Numbered from the stretch's first letter, positions 1 through 11,224 are shown. The stretch is DNA of 64,000 nucleotides from Neoceratodus forsteri (GCA_016271365.2 CM057456.1:168550501-168614500), one strand, 5' to 3'. The notes: generated by a model not told the origin, from the letters alone. Translations and numbers: made by a program.

Positions 1-1436
1 GCCGGGGCTGACCTCATTGGCCCGTACTTCTTAAAGGTCGGTTACCATGTCCTCGCAGTCCCAATTACTCATCTCTTCAACTTATCCTTGTCCCAGGGTG
101 ACCTACCGCCCATTTGGAAAAATGCACTTGTGGTCCCTTTGTTTAAGTCAGGAGATCCTACTAACCTCAATAACTACAGGCCAATCTCCCTACTTCCAAT
201 CATGTCAAAGATGCTGGAGAAAATAGTGAACTCCCAGCTCCGGAAGTACCTGGAATTAGAAAAATTGTTCAACCCATTACAATCTGGTTTTAGAGCACAG
301 CACAGTACAATCTCTGCTCTAGCCAAGGTGACAAATGACTGGCAGCTTGAATTAGACAAAACAAACTTTGTCGGCGCAGTTTTCTTGGACCTAAGCAAGG
401 TGTTCAATACCATTGATCACAGACTGCTTCTGTCATCCCTCTGGAACATTGGTTTGGATTCCCTATCCCTTAAATGGTTCTCCAACTACCTCTGAGGACG
501 ACTTCAACAAGTAAAGGCAGAAGGGGAAGTTTCTCCACCAAAACCCCTATTGAGGGGTGTACCACAAGATTCCATTCTTGGTCCCTTGCTCTTCACCATT
601 TATATTAACAACGTAGATGCCCCATCAAAGAAGCACAAATACACCCATTCGCGGATGACACAGTACTCTATGCTAGTAGCCCCACACATGAAGCGGCCTG
701 TAAAGCCCTTCAAAATAAATTTAATCTGCTGCAACATCAGCTTATAAACCAGAAACTGCTCTTAAATGCAAAAAAAACCAAAGCAATGTTCCTCTCGCCC
801 CTTCAAAATGCAATAAATCCTGCAATTGCAGGGACACTCCCGCAGATCACTGCCATTCTAGGTGAGCAGTTGGACTACGTACCCAAGTTCAAGTACCTGG
901 GGGTCTGGTTAGAACATAGACTTACTTTCACAGATCACTTAGAAGAACTGGCAAAGAAACTTAGACGAAGACTTGGTCTGTTCTTTAGGATTAATAATCT
1001 CCTCACAAGAGACGCTAAACTGAAACTGGTTCAAACTACCTTTCTTTCCCTATTGGATTACGCAGACTTTCTATATAGTCAGGGACCTGCAGGCACACTA
1101 GCCAAACTCGATACACTTTATCACAGAGCCATAAGATTTATCATGGGTCTTTCATACTCAACCCACCACTGTGCATTGTACACGGCAGTGGGATGGTCTT
1201 CCCTTGCTTACAGACGGCAAAAAAATGCTGCGGTTTGGACATACAAAGCTATCTCAAATAAACTGCCCCAGTGTATCTCTGTCTGTTTACCTTTGTGCAC
1301 TCTGGGGAAGTATGCCCTGAGAAGCACCTCATATATCTACCTTTATGTTTACAAAGCAAAATCTCGCATTGGCAGAGCAGCCATCAGCTTTGTGCTCCCT
1401 CAACTGTGGAACAAGCTGCAAAAAACTTTGAAATGA
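1..1436 (+). pseudogene. LINE ORF2 reverse transcriptase, broken
   Basis: Reverse transcriptase that would copy the LINE RNA at a nicked target. Visible RT blocks in order are a PLFKSGD/NNYRPISLLP block (about 135-195), a QSGFRAQHST block (about 280-310), a VFLDLSKVFNTIDH block (about 378-420, palm motif A), a GVPQDSILGPLLF block (about 555-595) and the catalytic FADD at 648-659. A thumb region and a YLGVWLEHRLTFTDH segment (about 895-940) follow, then a C-terminal domain ending at 1436. Breaks: an in-frame TGA at 493-495 inside the SNYL..GRLQQ stretch, and one frameshift between about 620 and 648, after which the frame stays open to 1436. The usual GVPQGS reads GVPQDS. The copy cannot encode a continuous enzyme. 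Confidence 0.85.
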
Positions 1437-2000
1437 ACTCACACCATCAGCCTAGCAGCTTTTAAATCTCTATACCTACATCATAATATGGAGTTCTGTG
1501 CCTCTCTACCCTAAATAGTGACTCATATAAGTCCAAGCACACTCTAATTACTACTGTTAAAAGACTGATCACATCTATAATCGACTCTTCCCTCTCCCCT
1601 TTTTCTACTCCCATATCTGTCCCTTCCACATTCCTTTGACCCTGGTTCCAGCTTTAAATTCTCCATACCATATCATTATATATCTTTTTATATTAGGTTT
1701 TATTTGTGTTCGGTGCACCTGATATGTATATTTCTTTACTTTTATGAAAAATTGTGTCCTACCCAAAACTAGCTGTATCTTCTGTTCCAAACATATACTA
1801 CTGTCAATGCTACCTGCTGATACTTTGTATATACGGTATTATTGTATCTCACTTTATTTGTATTATTACTATTTTCTTGTGTGTTGCATCCCATGTATAT
1901 TGTCCCTTGTTCCTTGTTAACAAACCCAGGTCCACCTCGAAAATGAGCTTGCTCAACGGTGATCGCCTGGTTAAATAAAGACTTTGATTGATTGATTGAT
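1..2000 (+). mobile_element. L2-like (Jockey superfamily) LINE, 3' half
   Basis: Non-LTR retrotransposon already in progress at the window edge. It holds the reverse transcriptase domain and the C-terminal region of ORF2, then a short A/T-rich 3' UTR (about 1437-1980). The 3' end is AATAAAG followed by a (TTGA)n tail at about 1984-2000, the simple-repeat terminus typical of Jockey-superfamily LINEs (CR1, L2, Crack, Daphne and relatives). I assign L2/Crack-like from the reverse transcriptase style and the tail, not from a database match. The 5' part with the endonuclease lies outside the window or is lost. Confidence 0.85.
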
Positions 2001-2003
2001 ATT

Positions 2004-3430
2004 TGGTATTGTGTGGGGGCATCCCACCAGCTGTTTGAGGCAAATGACAAATAAATGAACAAAAGCAAAAACATAAGGCTTGGAGGATACTGTTTAAATC
2101 TCTTGTCCCTCCCCCCAAAAAAGAAATGCTTTAATGCACCCAATTGTAAAACTGGATAGATGATGATCCTACTGAGAGCACAATCCTGCATCTCAGCTGG
2201 GGCATCCTAGTTTAATGAACTGTAAAGTGAATCAATAAAATAAGGAGTTCTTTTTACTGTATGTACAGTCATTGCATTAAGAATGCAAAAATGCTGGCAA
2301 TACCGCACTATATTTGAGTTACAGAGATTTGTAACAGAGCTTTTAAAAACCACATAGGTTTATTCTTTATGTGCCATGTGCCTAGGTACAAAAGCTTATA
2401 CAGGAACTAGGTATTTCCGTTACAGCAGAGACAGAGGAAGAATAACATACTGGGCTGCCCTGACTGCTTGAACAGTGGTCTATCAAATCTTTTAATTGCT
2501 TGCAATGGACTTGATTCATTCAAGTTAGTGCATTTATTCATTGTATATCAAGTATAGAATATTCACAATGCAGCACCTTTCACATCCTTTTACACAATAC
2601 CTCAAGGGCTGGTAAAAATGGTTTATTCCACCCCCACTTGGTATGTCGGTGCACCATGGTTCTTCCTGAAAAACCTATTACCAGAAGGGGTGGTTATCAT
2701 CTCATTTACTGCATCCCCCCAGGCACTGATGTGATGTAGTGCGAGGCACCCTGTAGGGGTTTGTGGAGACTCCTTCTCAATTTTTCTTTTTTCATTCTTT
2801 CTATCACTGCAGTGGACTGGTTCCTGTTCCCATACTATGATGAGTAGTTGCAGATTTTGAGTTGTATTTCTGCAAGAGTGCCCTGAATTCCATGCGGCTT
2901 GTCAGTAGGATATGGGAATTTTGAAATCTGGCAGGAGGGTGGGGTTGGAACAGTGTACCATCACTGCAGTGAAACCCCGTCGGTGAGCATCACCACCACA
3001 GTGGAAGGAATTGGGCAAAATCTGCCCGTCGCTGTGGTGGACAGTGTGCCGATTGGGACTGCCTTGCTGGGTGATTGCCCATCCCCAGTCCAACTCCGAC
3101 TCAGAGTTAGAATCCTAGAGACCAAGGGGTGTGGGGAGTGGAGCCCCCTTCAAGGGGGGATTCAGGGGTCACAGCCCCACCGATTGTGAGCGCCGACATC
3201 CTGTAGCTGCAGTGCGGATGGTTCATCATTGTAGCTGTCACTGTAGGGGATGTCGGCACTAGTGCTGTTGAAGCCCTATAGGTAAACCGGGTGGAACTCC
3301 TGCTGCCACCACCCTTGTTGCCAGTGGGAAGTTCTGAGTATAGCTTTTAGCTGGTTTTTGATATCCTCACCTTTTCTGTTAACCCCTTCTTGTAGACCAG
3401 TAATTACTGCTGCCTTCACTGTTTGTTATA
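2004..3430. other. No recognisable gene
   Basis: A/T-rich, apparently unique sequence. The reading frames here are short and resemble no family I know. A stretch near 2940-3260 has several short CACTGCAGTG-like palindromes and a G-rich part, but no clear repeat boundary. Confidence 0.5.
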
Positions 3431-3764
3431 TGCACAGCCCCAGGGGAGAACACTGACATTTTTCTCTTTGTACCTATGTTTTATTCACCAAGTTTGTCTG
3501 GTTTGGGGATCCTGTTGCTGTGGTTTCCCTAAGTGGGAGTGGGTCTTACTGGGGAGGACACTTTTTTTTTAAAGTCCTCATATTCCTATGGTTTGACTGT
3601 AAAGGATGGTGGTTCAGGGAGGGACTCATTGAAGGTGATACTCTTTGGTTTTCTCAATATGCAAGATATATATTCTCAGTACAGGTACAGAAATATCCTG
3701 AATTCTTCATCATATGGTTTTTCATTTCTGGTTGGGATACATTATTGTTAGACTATATGAATGA

Positions 3765-4755
3765 CTGAAGGTCGTAATATATTGTCCTGGAATTTTAATG
3801 GCCCAAAAGAATGCTTTAAAAAGGCAGAAGGTACTTTTTGTTTTGGTTTTTGTTGACCAGGTAAGTGCACTAGACAAATCCTTCCTATTTTCAGGCACAA
3901 CTCGGGGGAGGGGGATACAAATGAATGTCAACTGACCTTGAACCAGATTAAGCTGTTGGTGGTATTTTTAGTGAATGAGGGGAAATTTGGCCAGGACACC
4001 GGGGAAATTCCCCAACTCTTTTTGATAAGTGCCATTGGATCTTTAACATCCACCTGAACTACCACCAATCCAAGCAGATGGGACCTCGGTTTAACGTCTC
4101 ATCCGAAAGATGGCACCTATATCAAAAAACATAAACTAAACATAGTGCTCCTTTAGGAGACACACATGTCTGGGGTGGAGGCTGACAAATTGCATGCTTG
4201 CTGGGTGAATCTTTGTTAGCCTCCTGTTTTGCTACCAAAGTGCTGGAAGCAGCAATTTAGCTGAGACCCAGTTTCGCTGATCAGATTAGCAAAATAATAA
4301 ACGATCCATGGGGAGGGGGTGTTGTTTTAATTCAACCTCACATGAACAATAAGGTTCTGCATTCAGTATATGGATGCAATTACAACAATGCTGTATTCTA
4401 TAATAAAGCAGATTTGGAGCTGATTATTTCTGATGGTCCAGTTCCACTTGGGAAAATATAAGCTTTGTTTGGGATGAGGTGTTAGACAGATTTGGAGCTG
4501 TCCCTTTGGCATACAGAAACAGTTTAAAATCCCTTCAATTAATGGCAAATAAGCATTCCCTTATATATCCATGACTTTTAAATTTGCATCGTTAAGAGAA
4601 TACACATTTTACTCTCACATGCATAAATCACATGCTCGTGTTTCTCTCTTATTTCTACAGCTTTTTCTTTACAGATAGTTTGGTAACCCATGAGAGTATT
4701 CTGGTGTCTGATCATGTCCACATCTGGCTGCAGCTACAAGGCCATGGAGTACTAA
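3765..4755 (+). pseudogene. L1-type LINE endonuclease remnant
   Basis: Translation near 3770-3830 gives ILSWNFNG, the start of an L1-type apurinic-like endonuclease. After a SINE inserted in between, about 4131-4200 reads NIVLL*ETHMSGVEADKL, matching the L1 LQETHL block with Gln replaced by a stop. Near 4675-4730 a SDHVHIW stretch resembles the terminal SDH motif of these endonucleases. Spacing and order agree with the endonuclease of the L1 copy near 51540 in this window. It is heavily frameshifted. No reverse transcriptase follows; a hairpin element begins at 4756. The assignment rests on short motifs, so it is moderate. Confidence 0.5.
3935..4128 (-). mobile_element. SINE fragment, minus strand (same family as 7775 and 32712)
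   Basis: The reverse complement contains the body of the SINE seen at 32712-33080: ATGAGACGTTAAACCGAGGT, then GGTGGATGTTAAAGATCC, TGGCACTT, TTTCCCCGGTGTCCTGGCCAA and TCACTAAAAATACCACCAACAGC. The tRNA-like head is absent or unclear here. It lies inside the L1 endonuclease remnant and so inserted later. Confidence 0.75.
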
Positions 4756-4896
4756 AGGAATAATGCTTGACAGGGTGTGTGTCATGCTGGGATAACATCT
4801 CGGGTGGCTGGGCATAAGCCCGCAGGCCGAGTGTGTCCAATACCGGAGAAGTGACGTTATCCCAGCATGACACACGCCCTGGAGTGCATTATTCCT
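4756..4896 (-). repeat. Foldback hairpin element H1
   Basis: Arms at 4756-4799 and 4851-4896 are complementary over about 45 bases (left AGGAATAATGC...GGGATAACATC, right GACGTTATCCC...GCATTATTCCT). The loop read on the minus strand contains CACTCGGCCTGCGGGCTTATGC. The loop motif and the arm skeleton (ATAA..CACTCCAGGG..TGTG...GATAA) recur at 12745, 33259, 33774 and 61352 with different arm bases. It codes for nothing. Confidence 0.85.
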
Positions 4897-5027
4897 ATTA
4901 TACATTGGCTCCTCTGTTGCAAAAAGTGGAAAAGTTTAAAAAAACTACATGTTCAAATACATTTTCCCTTACATTTAAACATTTGGACATAAAGTAGTCC
5001 TTTTTTCTTAAATCAGTTAACTCTTAT

Positions 5028-6150
5028 TTTGGTAATGGTTATAGCTGTATAACAACTAATATGAGGATTTACATACATGAACATAGAATTCTGGGTAAAT
5101 TATAAATTTAACTTAACATTTTCCTTACTCAACAGTGCAGTCATCTATTTTGGTAGAGGTGACTGCAGCATAGTGCCTACTATGTAATGGTTACAGCAGT
5201 ATAACAGCTAATATGCTGATTTACGTACAGCAACAAGGACTTCTGGGTAGCTTATAAAGTTTATTGGTAGTGGTGACTGCAGTATAGCACCTAATATGTA
5301 GATATATGTGGCAATGCATTATGGGTACAATATGAAGCTGTCTTCAGTTTTTCCTTACTGGGTGTGCAGCCTCTCATTTTTGCAGTGGTTACAACAATGT
5401 AAGCTCTCAGATGTTTCTTTTCTTTTTTTTTTTATCATGTCACTGTTTATACACCTCTGCAGTGCCACCGGTGGGGGCATCCAGCCACCAGCCCCACCAC
5501 CCTGGACATCAGTAGGCTCACTCGCATAATGGGGGTCCAGTGTGGCCACCCCAACCTACTGGAGTGGCTCCCCATGCCTCTCTGAACCAGCTGGACCAGG
5601 CCTCCCACTGCGATTCCATGATAGTCCCCTGGGTCAGCAGGAGCATGGCCATCAAGCTGTAGTGGTCGCGCCCAGCCATTTCCTCCATTTTTTCCCCCAG
5701 GAGCCAGCAGTGCAATGACATACGGCATGTAAGCTGACGTCTTGCTGTGCTCCTCCCCTACTGTGCACTGCAACTGGGCTGCACCTGGTCATCACCAGTT
5801 GCCACTACAGCGCAAGATGCTTCCCCTTACCCACCCCAGAGGGAGGAGAGTAGTCCTGGGATGCCCAATCCTCCCTCTTCCCTGCCGACCCCTGGCACCC
5901 CGAGTCCGTTCCTGAACCCGGGTCGCCAGCATGGTGCGAGGTGTGGCGTCCAGCGCCTCAACCCTCAGCACCACTGGGCTAGCTAACAGATGTTTATTTT
6001 CAAAATGAAGCATTGTGCATATACTGATAATTGACAAGATTTCTTTACTGAGAGATGTAGTCTACTATTTCTGCAGTAAGTACAGAAATATAATAGCCTG
6101 TATACCAATTTACATATTGAGGAATTGTGGGTACAGTAAATAGCTAATTT
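5028..6150 (+). repeat. Irregular tandem repeat, interrupted by a SINE
   Basis: Diverged units of the type TGGTTACAGCAGTATAACAGCTAATATG...GATTTACATAC...TTCTGGGTA begin near 5028, 5148, 5187, 5266 and 5380. One more unit (6066-6142) resumes on the far side of the SINE at 5422-5986. Unit spacing is uneven (about 40-120 bases). Confidence 0.65.
5422..5986 (-). mobile_element. tRNA-derived SINE, minus strand, with target duplication
   Basis: GC-rich insert with a T-rich run at its left end (an A-rich tail on the minus strand). It is flanked by a near-perfect duplication CAGATGTTT(C/A)TTTT at 5408-5421 and 5987-6000. Read on the minus strand it begins TAGCTAGCCCAGTGGTGCTG and soon contains CGACCCGGGTTCAGGAACG, resembling pol III A and B boxes of a tRNA-like head. 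Related inserts with the same orientation are at 6187-6508 and 21596-22115. Confidence 0.75.
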
Positions 6151-6186
6151 TTCTATCTCCCTAATCTTCATGTGGAGTGATTTTTT

Positions 6187-6508
6187 TGTTTTCTATATTT
6201 TCTTTTATTTATTTTTGTACTTTTCACCCCCCCAGGACCATGGTGTACACATGCGTGCATGCGTGTGGAGGCAGACATGCATGCCAGGATCCAGCGGCTC
6301 CTTCCGTCCCACCCCAGACTTACATCACCACTCCCTCTCACCTACGCTCCCACCGGACCTCCGTCCGGTGAGAGCAGAACTATGGAGGAGTGGGCTGCCA
6401 CCCTGAGAGGGGAGAGCTGCGTAGTAGCTCAATCCTACTCCACCCCCAAGTCGGCTCCCCAGGGACCTGAGGTCATTCCCTCAGCCCTCAGCGCTACCCG
6501 GCCGGCTA
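6187..6508 (-). mobile_element. Shorter relative of the tRNA-derived SINE, minus strand
   Basis: GC-rich insert with a T-rich left end (6187-6225), flanked by a duplication TGGAGTGATTTTTT at 6173-6186 and 6509-6522. Its minus-strand start, TAGCCGGCCGGGTAGCGCTG, parallels the head of the 5422-5986 copy, but the B-box region is missing or diverged. Confidence 0.65.
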
Positions 6509-6522
6509 TGGAGTGATTTTTT

Positions 6523-7060
6523 ACTGATGAAATTTGATCATGTGTGCTCTGGGACTAGATCTGTGATCTTATACTGGGATAACATCATAGGTTCAGCCCT
6601 AGATTGACCAATCAGAGCCCAGAATTCTTTCTTGCCATTGTATAATTCCAACTAGCATGTGATGATTAGACATCAGACTACTTTGTCACCCTGGATTTAA
6701 AGAGCAAATCACCAGGCTATTCAGAAATTCTTAACCTTAAATCCTTGTGAGAGTGCCCCATCCCACCCCAGGCCTACAAGAGAGAGAGTGTATTATTTCC
6801 TTTTCTGGTTACCACAGAAAAAACCTCTCAGCCCTATGGACTCTTTGCTGACCAAAATTGCAAAGCTAGATCGGGTTCTTATACAGCCACTCAGTTCTGT
6901 GGTGTACTTTGATTTATAACAAGTTAAAGTTGAGTATAATACTCTAATCAGTGCTGAAATTGAAAGACAATTGTTGCTGACTCAGGCAGGTCATATTTGG
7001 ATGGTGACCACTCTGGAATCCTGTTGGTTTGGCAATTGTGAAATAAGATTAGTGACAAAA
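6523..7060. other. No recognisable feature
   Basis: A/T-rich sequence with no reading frame of known type and no repeat I can match to the rest of the window. Confidence 0.5.
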
Positions 7061-7061
7061 C

Positions 7062-7345
7062 TGTTGCATCTGGTGTCTAGTGGCACCCCCACCTTCTGAT
7101 TGCCATCTCCATAAAATGTTTGTCTTTCCCTGGTGTATAGTGGCACTCCCCACCCTATGATTGCCATCTTCATAATATAGTTCTCTTTCCCCGATGTCTA
7201 GTGTCATCCCTCACCCTCTAATCACCATCCTTGTAACATTTTTTCTTTTCCTAGTGTCTACTGGCACCCCCCACCCTCCAACCGCAATCCCTGAATATAT
7301 TTTCTTTCCCTGGTGTCAAGTGGCACCCCTCACCCTCTAATCCCG
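7062..7345 (+). repeat. 60-bp tandem array with tRNA-Glu-like heads (array A)
   Basis: Five units at an almost exact 60-bp period, with heads near 7071, 7131, 7191, 7251 and 7311. Each begins with a form of TCCCTGGTGTCTAGTGG followed by CACCCC and an A/T-rich half. The head differs from the 5' end of tRNA-Glu genes (TCCCTGGTGGTCTAGTGG) mainly by one missing G. Downstream (7415-7450), CTGAGCCCACCACCACCCCC resembles the sequence next to the array inside the palindrome at 59395, so this looks like one arm of a related element. Confidence 0.8.
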
Positions 7346-7589
7346 GTCCCAGTCTGAAATAAAGAAAACCATCCCTGAAAGTTTTTTTTAACTTAAAAAA
7401 AAATGGTCCCCTGCCGATCTGAGCCCACCACCACCCCCACATCCCACTCAGCACCCACCACCCCACACCCCATGGTACACCCTCACACATCCTCATTCAC
7501 CTGAAGAGGCCACAGAGTGAAGATCCACTGTCCTATCTAAGACATATTTTGCTATTGGAACCACTGATTACAATATGAGAAACAAAGGT

Positions 7590-8560
7590 AAGTGTGGTTC
7601 AATGTATTTCAAAGGGGTTTTCAACTTTGATGCATAACTTTGCTATTTTGCATAGTCTGAGCCCACATTTTCAGCATGGCATTTTTGGGACCCCAGCTCA
7701 TGAACAATGGCTGTGGAGTTATGCAAATCCAGCCCGAAATTCAATTTCGCAGTCGCTTGGCAAGTCACCTTTCAGGCGAGATTTGAACATTTTGTTACCA
7801 CCCTTGTGGTGGCTGGCATCCCTGTGCAGTATTAGGGGGGTGCTGTGCTGCTGAGGTGTGCCGTCCTTCAGATGAGACATTAAACTGAGGTCCCTTCTAC
7901 CCATCCTGGTGCTGTCCTGGTGGGTGTCTAGGTGGAAGTAAAAGAACCCAGGGCACTTTTTGACAAGTGTAGGGGACATTCCTTGTGTCCTGGCCAACAC
8001 TCCCCTTCCCATAAAATGGATTATGATATTGTTCAGGCAGTGTGTGGATCTTGATGTGTGATATGGCCGCCACTACACATTCAGTCACTACACTACCAAT
8101 CTAGCATTGCTTATAAAGCACTTTGGGATGCACTCTGTATGAAAAGTGCTATATAAATACTGATTCTTCTTCTTCTTCTTCTTGTTCATGAGGTGGAGTC
8201 CTAAGAAGGTTATGTTGAAAATTTGGGTTCAAAATATGCAAAAATGGCAAAGTTATGTGCACATGTTGAAATTTTACTATGCTCGCTTGTAACTGTGGTC
8301 ATTTTAAATATTTTGACTCCAAATTTTCAACATAGCCATTTTTCACACCACCTCATGAACATGGCAGCTGTCATTTTTCAAACCCTGACAAACATGCGTT
8401 TTCACACCTGTGGTATAGAATGACGTTTCCATGCTGTGGAATGACATTCTGGCAGGGATTTGAAAATGCTTACTACCGGGTTCATAGGGTGGGGTCATAA
8501 GAACGCTATGCTGACAATTTGGTGTGCAAATAACGTAAAATGCTCAGGTTATGAGTGAAC
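7590..8560. repeat. Palindromic repeat, split by a SINE
   Basis: Inversely oriented blocks alternate: ATTTTCAGCATGGCATTTTTGGGACCCC...CTCATGAAC (7665-7710), then GTTCATGAGGTGGAGTCCTAAG...TATGTTGAAAATTTGG (8185-8227), then its complement (8315-8360) and the forward form again (8481-8525). The same family builds the larger array at 19880-21130. It is non-coding. Confidence 0.7.
7775..8184 (+). mobile_element. SINE with (CTT)n tail
   Basis: Body contains CAGATGAGACATTAAACTGAGG, TGTCCTGGCCAACACTCCCC and a 3' end GCACTTTGGGATGCACTCTGTATGAAAAGTGCTATATAAATACTG followed by (TTC)n. That conserved 3' segment is shared with vertebrate SINEs that borrow a LINE tail. It interrupts the palindromic repeat at 7590-8560. 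A more complete copy with a tRNA-like head is at 32712. Confidence 0.75.
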
Positions 8561-8755
8561 ATTGCAGCACTTCAATGTTCACTCAGAACATCACTAATTT
8601 TGGTACCATGTGCAAGGAGCACCAGCATAACAGCACTAAGCAAAACAACGAAGCAACAATACCGAAAGACAAAAACGGCAATGAAAACTACATTGCCTAA
8701 TAATATCAGTGACCAGCACAGAGTACAAACATGGGATGTGATAGAAATTTATACT

Positions 8756-10920
8756 TAATTTTTATTTATTTTATTTATTTGTATATCGCATATTCGGAAA
8801 ATACCTTTGAGTCCAAGACTCATTTACAAAGGTTCCATGTCACATAAGTAGAACATTACAGCAGTGATCACAAATTCAAGAGCAGGAATTCAGACAGGCT
8901 AATTACAGGGAGTACAATAAAAGGCTAGCAGTCAGATCCTAAGGCATAATAGGATAGGTCTAAGTAGCTTATTTTAAAGGCTCTAGATTTATAGTTGGAG
9001 AGGCAACTCTGGTAGGTGCAGAAAAAAAGGGGGTGAGGGAGAGAGGGAAGAGAGTCAGAGGCCCTTGTCAGGGAAGGGAGGAGACAGGGGAGGGGTCAGA
9101 GACAGTCACAGGGATTAGAGGACTGGAGATGGTCTCTGAGAAGGGTTTTGAAGGGGCCAATTCTGTTTTCATTAGTGAGTGCCCTGGGCAGGCTGTTCAT
9201 CCAGGAGGGGGCCCTGTAGCAGAAGGACCTTTGGAATTGGGAGATTCGGCACCTGGGGACTGATAGGAGCTGCTTGCCCGAGCTACAGGTGTTTCTAGGA
9301 GTCAGGTCCGGTTGGATTATAAAGGTGAGGCCAGATGGGAAGAGTCCCAGGGCAATTGTTTTGGCCATGAGGCATGTGTGGAACTGGATTCTATTGTCGA
9401 GGTTCAACCAGTTGGTGGAATTATATAGAGAGCATGTATGGGCAAGTTGATCACTGCCGAGGATGAGGCAGCATGCTTTGATCAAGGAGAGATGGATTCT
9501 GCCTAGGGCCGAGGTGTTTGCAGCTCCATAGATATGAATACCATAGTCAAGGAGAGAGAGGATAGAAGAGGAGACAGCGAGCTGAAGAGCTTCAGGAGTC
9601 AGACAGTGCTTGAAGTGATAGAGAATTCCGAGTCCGACATTAAGGGCGGTGGACAGATTATGGATGTGCTGGTGGAAGTTAAGGGACGGGTCTAGGGTGA
9701 GGCTCAGATATTTAAAGGTATCAACTTGCTCAAGGGGGGTCTGATTGGCAGTTTAAATTTGGGAGCAGATCACCTTCCGGGAGTTCAGAGGGTGTCAGAA
9801 GAACATGACATTTGTCTTCTTGTAGTTTAGAGTAAGACAATGCTTGTAGAATCATTTTTCAGCATCAGTGAAGGAGGACTGGAGGGAATTGTGTAATTGA
9901 GTGGGGTCTGGATTAGAGGAATATAAGACTGCATCATCAGCATACATTAATAGATTTCCAGAGCAGGACGAAGGTAGGGAGTTAAGGAAGGGACTGAAAA
10001 GGAGAACGCCGAGGATGGACCCCTGCAGAACACCAGAGCGGACAGGCAGTCTGCTAGATATGGTGGTGCCAATTTTGACTTGCTGGAACCAGTTTGATAG
10101 GTAGTCAGTGAACCAGCCAAGGGCATCCTGAGAGAAGCCAGTGTTGGAGAGTGTGTTTAGTAGCAGGGAGTGGTTGACAGTGTCAAACTCCTTAGAGGGG
10201 TCTAAAAAGACCGCACCCGTGATGTGTCCTCTGTCTAAGGCGGAGTGGACGTGTGTGGTGAACTCCAGGAGGGCTGTTGTGGTACTGTGCCCTTTGTGAT
10301 AGCTATGTTGCTGTTTAGTGAGTAGGTCATGATTGTTAAGGTAGTCAGTGAGCTGGTTGGAGACAATATGTTCAAGTGCCTTCGATGGGGGGGGGATAGA
10401 GATGGGACAGTAGTTGTTGGGTGAGGTACGATCTCTGCATTTAAATAAGGGGGTAATGGAGGCAGATTTCCACTGTGAAGGGAATTTTCCTAGGCAGAGG
10501 GAGTGGTTGAGAATGTCGGTGAAGGGATGGAGAACCTCATGAAGAGTGAGCCAGTGGAGCCTCGGGTCTAAGGAGTCACTACTGTGATGGGCATTGCTTA
10601 GGTTTTTTCTAGGTAAGATTTGGCTGACTTGGGGGAGACACATCAAAGGTGGAAAGGAGGGGCTGCAGGAGTGGACTGGAGGTAGGAGGGAGTGGGTGGG
10701 TCAAAGAAGTTAGGAGGGAGGACATGGCTAAGATTAGTGAAAGCATGGTTAAATGTTGTGGCAATAAGAGAAGGGTCAGAAGACAGGCACCCATCGACTA
10801 CTATCTGATTGGGGGGAGGATTATGATCCTTGCCACAGACATCTTTTATATTTTTCCAGAACTTGCACCCTGATCCCCAGGCAGAGGTTAGGGAGGCTTT
10901 GTAATACTCTGCCTTTGCTT
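8756..10920 (-). mobile_element. Jockey-superfamily LINE, minus strand, 5'-truncated
   Basis: The 3' end lies at the left: on the minus strand it closes with AAATAAATAAAATAAATAAA just after the CTTTGTAAATGAGTCTTGGACTC segment. The same tail and segment occur at 45034-46189 and, more diverged, at 48862-49772, so these form one family. The body holds reverse transcriptase and C-terminal parts of ORF2; the 5' break is near 10920. Confidence 0.85.
9096..10915 (-). pseudogene. LINE ORF2 reverse transcriptase, broken
   Basis: Minus-strand reading starts with a segment like FWKNIKDVCGKD (about 10830-10870), the region before the palm in such LINEs. The best frame, 10646-9852, shows PLFKCRDRTSPNNYCPIS, a GHSTTTALLEF block, GAVFLDPSKEFDTVNH (motif A), GVLQGSILGVLLF and the catalytic YADD. 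A C-terminal piece in another frame (9485-9096) has HTCSLYNSTNWLNLDNRIQ and an FKTLLRDHLQS ending. Frames change near 9850 and upstream of 10646, and several conserved residues are altered (DLSKAFD type to DPSKEFD, GVPQGS to GVLQGS), so it is inactive. Confidence 0.85.
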
Positions 10921-10984
10921 GTTGTAGAACCCAGGTGCATTTGTTCCGCTATATCCGTATCCTTGTCTATTGGATAGCAAGCCA

Positions 10985-11165
10985 GACCTGTTGGAGAGGT
11001 GCCATAACAGCAAGAATAACGCCAAACAAAATGGAAACGCAAGTGCAAATGAAAACGAAAACCGTAATGTACACAGTGGCATAGACAGGAACGGTGATGC
11101 AAACGGTAACAGAAGCGCAACTGGAAACGCTAATTGGCACAGTAACAAAAGGACACACCCTTCTT
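10985..11165. repeat. Degenerate hexamer-like repeat
   Basis: Loose 6-base periodicity built on AACGCA/AACGGT/AAAACG words, for example GGAAACGCAAGTGCAAATG and AACGGTGATGCAAACGG. Frames on both strands stay open because of the periodicity, giving low-complexity Val/Thr/Cys-rich or Asn-rich peptides that I do not regard as genes. Confidence 0.55.
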
Positions 11166-11224
11166 TTCCCAGAGAACTGCATTGAAAAAACACATTGAAA
11201 ACAAAGAATGTATGCATTATAATA

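Noticed and set aside
5747..5986. Pro-rich host exon
   Set aside because: It lies wholly within a SINE bounded by a target-site duplication.
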